DNA of 64,000 bases, taken from NCBI GenBank assembly GCA_964036155.1, contig OZ038422.1:45345201-45409200 (forward strand). The letters are read 5' to 3'. The notes under the pieces were generated by a model. The model was given only the letters and a program-made list of their open reading frames with translations. It did not search any database and was not told the origin of the DNA. This DNA comes from Diploscapter coronatus. Lineage: Eukaryota; Nematoda; Chromadorea; Rhabditida; Rhabditidae. Of this stretch, positions 58,076-64,000 are shown piece after piece; within the stretch, counting starts at the first letter, position 1, and each line of letters begins with the position of its first letter. The position numbers and the translations under genes are program-made.

Positions 58076-60417
58076 ATGAATGACTGCTCGAATTTTACAT
58101 CCGAGCCTCCGACATACCTCATACCTATGCAAAGAACATTCGGATTCATAGCCATACCACTTTCTACTCTGGCTCTGTATTTGATCATTTTTCAATCGCC
58201 GAAACCTATGCGAAATTTTAAATACTATCTTTTAGCAATGCAGGTAGAATTAGCAAAATATTCAGATTTTACCATAATAACATTCAAGATTACCTCTCTT
58301 TGCTCCGATTTTTCACTTAATTTTCTCGGTAATTTTACGGCATATTTTCCAGGTAATTGAATCGAAATATTTCGTTATTATTTCTAAAATTTTAATTTAA
58401 TACAAAATTAATTTTAGCTGCAGTTGGAGTATCACATGGAATTTTTGAATTCATTCCCTCTGAGATAAGTTTAGTAAGTGAATATAATAATTAATCCAGA
58501 ATTTATCGTCTAATTATTTAGTGTATATCGTTAACGTTCCATATTTTGAACCTTATGATAACAGCGTACACGTTCTTCGTTAGACATGACAAGATATGCT
58601 CTAAAGATTGTGTAATGCGATGAGTTGATTATCAACTCAGGCTTCAAAAATTTAGATTTTCACGCTCCCACGATTTATAATAAAAGGGATTTGGACGATT
58701 GGGCTTTTTGGCATATTTTTAGTGAACGCATGTTTAATCTATTTCAAATTGGACGATGGCGAATTTAAGAATTATCTAGAAATGGTAAATATTTGTGATA
58801 TATCGTAAACGACTGAATTCAAAATCAATTGCCTTTCTGCTTGGTCAAATACATTTCGTCTTCAAAATTGTCAAATCTATTGAGCAATGTTTTATTGACT
58901 TACTTTTTCGAAGCTTTGTATAGTATCAGTTAGAAATCTGCATTGCTATGCAGCGTTGAATGGTGCTGCTTTTTCCAAAAAGACTAAAATAATGTGATAC
59001 GAACAGGTATGATAGACTAAAAGAGTGAAAAATCATACATCCACTGTCAACTTCGCGCAAATGATGAAGAATTGATACATAAATCATTCTGAAAGATTGT
59101 AACTCATGCTGGCTCACAGGTGTTCTCATTTTCTCTTTTCTCTGCCAGTGACGCACATTACTCTCTCTCACCATTTTAACATTCTCTGCTTATTCATCGA
59201 TCCCAATAATAAAGGGGAAAAAGGAAAAAGGCGAAAGAGAATGGGACTCTTGCTGGCAGAGAAAAATAAAAATGACGAGAATACCTGTGAGCACATCTGA
59301 TTTACAGTCCTGTTTTTCAGTATCATCCTGACGAGATATGTTTATTATATGTCGATCGAGTTGTGGGCAACGATATAGATATCCATATAGTGAGAATAGT
59401 TTATCAGAAATATTTTCACTTTAAACAAGATAACTTTCAGCCATATTTTAAGTATATAGCAATGCTCGGTTTGGTAGCGTCCATAATTGGAGCGATTATT
59501 TTTACGATATTAGTAGTGCATACATTGATAATCATAATGGCACCAGATGGTCATAGTTTATCTTTGTCTCGGGCCTCATTGAATTCGTCTTTCACACATC
59601 GAAATGCTATTCTATCGTTATTTATGCAGGTAATATGAAAACACATTTTTATGGCCAGCCAATGAAATTTATTTAGTACTTGGCAGCAGTATTTACATAT
59701 GGAATAGCAGGCTTCATAATCATATTCGACTTTGCATTAATTGACCTTATATCTATTAAATATTCGATAGGTGGGGTTCATTTATTCTTCTCACGTTGCA
59801 ATAAGGTGCTGCATGCATTTTGTATCTCTCGTTTTATAGGCTCAACCCCAGAAAAATAACATGCACGTCCACAGCAAGGGAAGAAATAGCAAAAGTTAGG
59901 AGAAGCACATAATCATACGCGTTAATAGCTGAAAACAATTCGATTTATCGTCTTTCTTTGATGCTTCGTGTTCTTTCACTTGCAGGAAAAAGTAATGCTT
60001 CATTAAATTGTTATTTTTCCCATTTCCTCTCATCTGCCCAAAATTTAGGTTGTGAATATAAATGATAAAGCAGATAACAAAATAGCAAGGGAAAGGTTGG
60101 GTTGAGAACGTGTGAAAGCAAATTTCTAAAAGAGAATGCAACCTCCTTATTGCAGCTTGAAATAAGATAAATTGATATATTTCGTAATATTTTAAGTTGT
60201 CGGATCGTGGGCTGAATTATTGCTATCCAGTCATTCCACAATTGGGACGATTCTCTTGATCGTTTTCACGAGACCGTATAGAAAGGCCTTATTCCGAAAG
60301 GGGTGTTTTCAGCGAGTTTCGAAATTCATTAATCGCATTCATATGATGGCTTTCCAAAATGCCATCGCACCTATGAACCAATACATTCAAAATGATCAAG
60401 CCTTATCGTATATTTAA
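58076..60417 (+). CDS. Serpentine chemoreceptor, class H (Srh) GPCR
   Basis: Seven-helix receptor of the nematode Str superfamily, expected in ciliated sensory neurons. Eight exons all join in phase: 58076-58243, 58289-58352, 58418-58473, 58522-58611, 58656-58784, 59321-59629, 59677-59770 and 60197-60417; 376 residues. TM1 is FGFIAIPLSTLALYLIIF, followed by the Srh hallmark SPKPMRNFKYYLLAMQ. Later: CISLTFHILNLMITAYTFFV, GIWTIGLFGIFLVNACLIYF, a long loop then MLGLVASIIGAIIFTILVVH, YLAAVFTYGIAGFIIIFDFA, and SSHSTIGTILLIVFTRPYRK, matching the family's closing TxPYRK motif. No stop or frameshift, so it looks functional. Intron 5 (58785-59320) is long. Confidence 0.85.
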
Positions 60418-60941
60418 TAAATGATTTACTTGATCTTATGTAGAGGGTGCAAGTGATATTCCTAATATAAAGACAGTCATAGAAATATTTTTCTAGGAAC
60501 CTGTAGGGCTAACTAAGCTTATAGCAAAAAATACCATGAAAAGGGATCAGTGTAACCAAAGATATTCATTTTTGAAGATGATATTCGAAAACCCCTTTTT
60601 GCGAGTAAATTTTCTAGAATTTTTTTGACAATTTTAGCGAAATTGCTTTCCTTGATTTTGTCTTCACGAAGTGGGCGAGACTTGCGTCCTCTATTAGGTA
60701 TTATTCTATTTAGTAAACGTTAGAGATGCTGCATTTTTTCTCATATTTTTTCTAATTCATGGATTAATCAAAGAATTAATTATTTATTCTAAAAGCTTCG
60801 CTTCTTTAAGTTTTGGCAATACAAAAAGGCGTTTCATAAGACACTTTGACTCCCCGATAAAATAACCCAATCACGAAAGAGGATGATGCAAATAATTTAT
60901 ACCCGACTTTAGTATCTATCGATAAAAATCTTAATTCTAAT
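60418..60941. other. Intergenic, no gene seen
   Basis: About 520 AT-rich bases downstream of the receptor. No gene or RNA recognised. Confidence 0.45.
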
Positions 60942-61176
60942 TACAGTGCCGTTCAAAAGTATGGAATTAAACGTAATATTTTGAAATATCGATTTCTTAG
61001 CTTTCATGAACTAGTCACAAGCTGAAACTTGGCAAACATACGGAACTATGTTAATCGAAAATTCCCGGATAATCTGTCTATTTCGGTTCGATATAAGAAA
61101 TGAGAACATCCAAAGGATTATGTTCGGTTCAATACTATTGATCTTCATTGTATAAGTACTTTTGGAAACGAAACTA
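60942..61176. mobile_element. Tc1-like short element (MITE) scar
   Basis: The left end reads TA then CAGTGCCGTTCAAAAGTATG from 60944, a typical Tc1-superfamily terminus (CAGTG...CAAAAGT). An imperfect reverse-complement partner, AGTACTTTTGGAAACGAAAC then TA, ends near 61176. There is no transposase. It abuts the stop codon of the next gene (61185). Confidence 0.5.
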
Positions 61177-61184
61177 TTTGATCT

Positions 61185-64000
61185 TCAATTGCCCCGCCTT
61201 CTGTTGACGACGAAGGTTTGTTGCGCAGAACTCGGCTCCGGACTGCCGCTCGATTCGTGCGGTGTCGTGAGCAGAGAAAGTCTATCTTTGACCGCTTCTT
61301 TCAGACTTTCAGGCACGTTTTTGATCGCATCCAGGACGACTTGCGCTCGTTGAAGATAGGCGATTTCTTCGTCTCTCTGAATTAAGAACGAACTTTTACA
61401 GATAATAAAATATAGGAAAAAGTAACGCTACACTTCTTATGAAAAAATTTTCGAGAAAAAAAACAAAATTAGTGATTGGTTTAATTGAAAACAAAAATCC
61501 GAATCAATGAAACGAAGAGTCAGATCATTCCCAAACCTGTTGAAAGATTCAATCATAAATGATGATGGAAAAGCAAATCCTAGACTAGTTTTATTTTCAA
61601 AGTTTCATTGTGACTAATTCGTAATTTCTATTTTTGAATTGCTTTACCGATTTATTAGCGACCAAGTCAACGAAGGCCGTTTCGTCGTTTGCCAGTAGAC
61701 AGAAAATGACGAATGGATTTGCGGGCGGACGGAGATCGGAACCATCGAGTAGATAACGGGCTGCCTGCTCACATGCTTCTTTGCCAATCTGGAAATACCA
61801 TATTTTGAACAAAAAATGACATTTTTCATTCTTTTATATGAAGCACAGGCCTTTAAAAACTTGTAACAGCAATTTTGTCGCGCTCTGTATATAAAAATGA
61901 ACTAACAGGGAATTGAAAGAGTCCAGCCACGAGCGCTGCAATCGCCTTGTCGGGAATCGAAACGATGAATTTCGAAAGAAGTTCAGGATCTTGGAAAAGT
62001 CGCTGCAGACTTTGGTCTGAATCAGTTTTGTAATTCATCAATTGAAAGACATTTAGAAAACTTACTTCTATCCTTTTCGAAAATCGTTTTCAGTGTTGGA
62101 AGAGACTTCTTTTCTGGCTCTGAAACAAAAAATTGCATTTATTTGATTGTAAAAATACTACCAGATTCGGCAAACAGAGAGCAGTAGGCGATGAACGCCT
62201 CGTTGCCGGAAAGCAGAGGAAGGACTGACTGGAAAATTCACGATTTTATAAATTCAGAAAAATTACTACTTTTCTCAGGGTTGCATGAAATTGGTCGACT
62301 TTCGTACGAAGTTTCGCAAGATGACCTCGAGATTTGAGAATCGCCTTCGCTTCGGATATCGACAACCTGAAATATCAAGTTTTTCATTTTTTTAGAATAG
62401 TAACTTTTCATAGTTTAAAGTTTCTTGATAAGTGTCTAGGGAAAAAATCATTTTAAAAAATGCTTACGAAGTGAGTGCATTTTCCAACGATGCCATGTGC
62501 AGTTCCCATTCGTCCATCTTCCAACTCTTTGCCAATTCGATAGCGTCCTGGAACATTTGCTCTTCTTCCGACCTGAAATTGAAAATCTGAAATAGAAAAA
62601 ATGAGCGTTTTCTCACATAGCCAATCCGATGATGGTTTCATTTCGATACTGCGCGTCTTCGATGAACCGTTCGCGATCACAACCTAAGAAATTTATGAAT
62701 GGAAAAGTGATAGAATAAACAACAATGTATGAAAACCAGGATAAAGATTCTTCACGAAAAAAAAATTCAAATTCTTGTTGTTGATATTCCTTAGAAAAAC
62801 TTAGATAAAGAAAACAAGTTACTAACCGTAAGCAATGAGACGATCCAAAGATGAAATATTCGTGTCTGATTGGAAGGCCTGTGAAATGAGGAATTGGGGA
62901 TTGACATTCTCGATGAGACGGGTCGAAAGTTGGTCGGAGAATTTCTTCAGAGCCTGGAAATTCATCATAAAGCTAGAAGAATAATGCTTATAATACTTTG
63001 CATTAGAAAAGTTACAAATTGAATATCGGTCTTTTCCAGGTAAACTAACAAGAATCAATGTAAATTTTGAATTTTTAGTGCAGTCTAATAAAGATAAAAA
63101 ATTTTACCTCAGCGTATTTGCTGAGTTTCTCATTGATGGTGAATTGTGGAACAGTATCTTCTGGGCTGTGGAATGCAGCCAAACCAACAGCAACTGTAGC
63201 TGAGTGGTATGCGAACAGGGAGGCTTTCTGAATTTTTCTCGAATTTGTATGGCATTTAGCAAACGAAATAACCTCTTCAGTCGAGTAATCTTCGATGAAC
63301 TTCATTCGACGCTTGATCGATTTTGGCATTTCTCTGGCAGGGGGAGTCCAGGCGCTCACCTAAAAATTATTCTAAAACTTAAGAAAAACGCCAGAGTTTC
63401 AATTACAGATAAAATAGACGAAATTTTATCTTGAAAATTAAGTGAGTATTCGACCTTTTACAATACGCAATTTTATTAAAAATAGCCAACCTTTGTGTAA
63501 TTCTCATCCAGCACAATCTGCCCACACAACTCGAGTTCCCTCGTGTTCCAAGGTACATTCTCTTCGCCGTTGAGCTTCTGAATTCTTGCATGTCGATGCT
63601 CGTTGATTTTGTCCATCGTCACGAGCAGTTCGGACTCTGGAGCATTCAGGACTGCGCATGCATAGACATCGTCCATTTCCTGAAGTTCAATTAGACTTTA
63701 GAAAAGAAGAAGTTTTTACCGGTGGTTCATAAGGAGAGTTCATGATTTTCATGCAAAGCTGATGAACGACTTGGATACCTCGAGCCTGAAATAACATCCT
63801 TAGAAAATTTTCATCGATTTATATTTGAGAAAAATGATACCTTGGATATGATTTCATTGAGATACTTGGTGACGTAGTTGTAATTGCCGTGTTTGATTGC
63901 GGACAGAGAGCAGAGAGACAGGGCTGTTGCGACTGAAATTAAAAATTTTATAATTAGAAAGAATAACTTGAGAAAAATTACCCGGAGTCTCCGAAACAGC
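61185..64000 (-). CDS. NBAS: NBAS/Sec39-like protein, C-terminal part (N-terminus beyond window)
   Basis: C-terminal part of a long alpha-solenoid protein resembling NBAS, the Sec39-domain subunit of the ER tether for Golgi-to-ER transport (and linked to nonsense-mediated decay as smgl-1 in C. elegans). In order: VATALSLCSLSAIKHGNYNY, MDDVYACAVLNAPESELLV, AWTPPAREMPKSIKRRMKF, LFAYHSATVAVGLAAFHSPE, the Sec39-type CDRERFIEDAQYRNETIIGL, FQDAIELAKSWKMDEWELHM, LRKSVLPLLSGNEAFIAYCS, IPDKAIAALVAGLFQFP and a tail ending TFVVNRRRGN. At least eleven short exons. The assignment rests on the ERFI.DAQYR.ETI.GLA-like block and the following helices, recalled from the family and not searched. Another Sec39-like or helical-repeat protein is possible. 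Confidence 0.6.

Noticed and set aside
1..64000. tRNA genes, telomeric TTAGGC arrays and CRISPR arrays
   Set aside because: Scanned by eye for B-box, TTAGGC tandems and regular spaced repeats; none was convincing. GTTCGA-like words fall in coding or isolated contexts.

Overview
The window is nuclear DNA from a free-living or at least Caenorhabditis-like nematode. It is AT-rich, its genes are cut by many short introns (often 45-60 bases) with TTTCAG-type acceptors, and its gene content is nematode-like: a GT92 (former DUF23) glycosyltransferase, a serpentine chemoreceptor of the Srh type and tandem lipid-enzyme and secreted-peptide families. No tRNA, rRNA or CRISPR array was found. All gene models were spliced by eye; exon edges are given where reading phase was checked across the junction.

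Layout. 1-885 (-): 5' part of a histidine acid phosphatase. 2483-3062 (-): small putative secreted protein. 3193-6660 (+): GT92 glycosyltransferase with a long inverted repeat filling one intron. 6743-14036 (-): three tandem DGAT2-type acyltransferases, with a decayed Helitron between the second and third. 14780-16435 (-): classical short-chain dehydrogenase. 18026-19860 (-): VPS72/YL1, a histone-variant exchange subunit. 20656-28322 (-): a PDPR-like mitochondrial flavoprotein gene packed 6 bases behind an unrecognised helical protein, so probably one operon. 29014-31274 (+): MADF/BESS transcription factor, divergent from that operon. 31557-36400 (-): nuclear hormone receptor whose DNA-binding domain and A-box look like a retinoic acid receptor. 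37810-41560 (-): unrecognised multi-pass membrane protein with a charged GRKK-repeat segment. 41561-47982: 6.4 kb with no gene that I can support. 47983-50762 (-): SLC36-type amino acid transporter carrying a dense GATA-site cluster and a mariner scar in introns. 52014-56340 (-): four tandem genes for secreted cysteine-rich peptides, three of which share duplicated upstream DNA. 58076-60417 (+): complete Srh-type GPCR. 60942-61176: Tc1-like scar. 61185-64000 (-): C-terminal part of an NBAS/Sec39-like protein running off the window.

Working together. Most genes are unrelated housekeeping or regulatory loci. Two stretches are accessory in character. One is the DGAT2 array (triacylglycerol synthesis), disturbed by a Helitron. 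The other is the 52-56 kb peptide cluster, in which a signal peptide, an acidic propiece, a dibasic KR site and an 8-10 cysteine core recur. This cluster is the best candidate for an undescribed system. The retinoic-receptor-like protein is the most surprising single gene, because canonical RAR is generally regarded as lost in nematodes.
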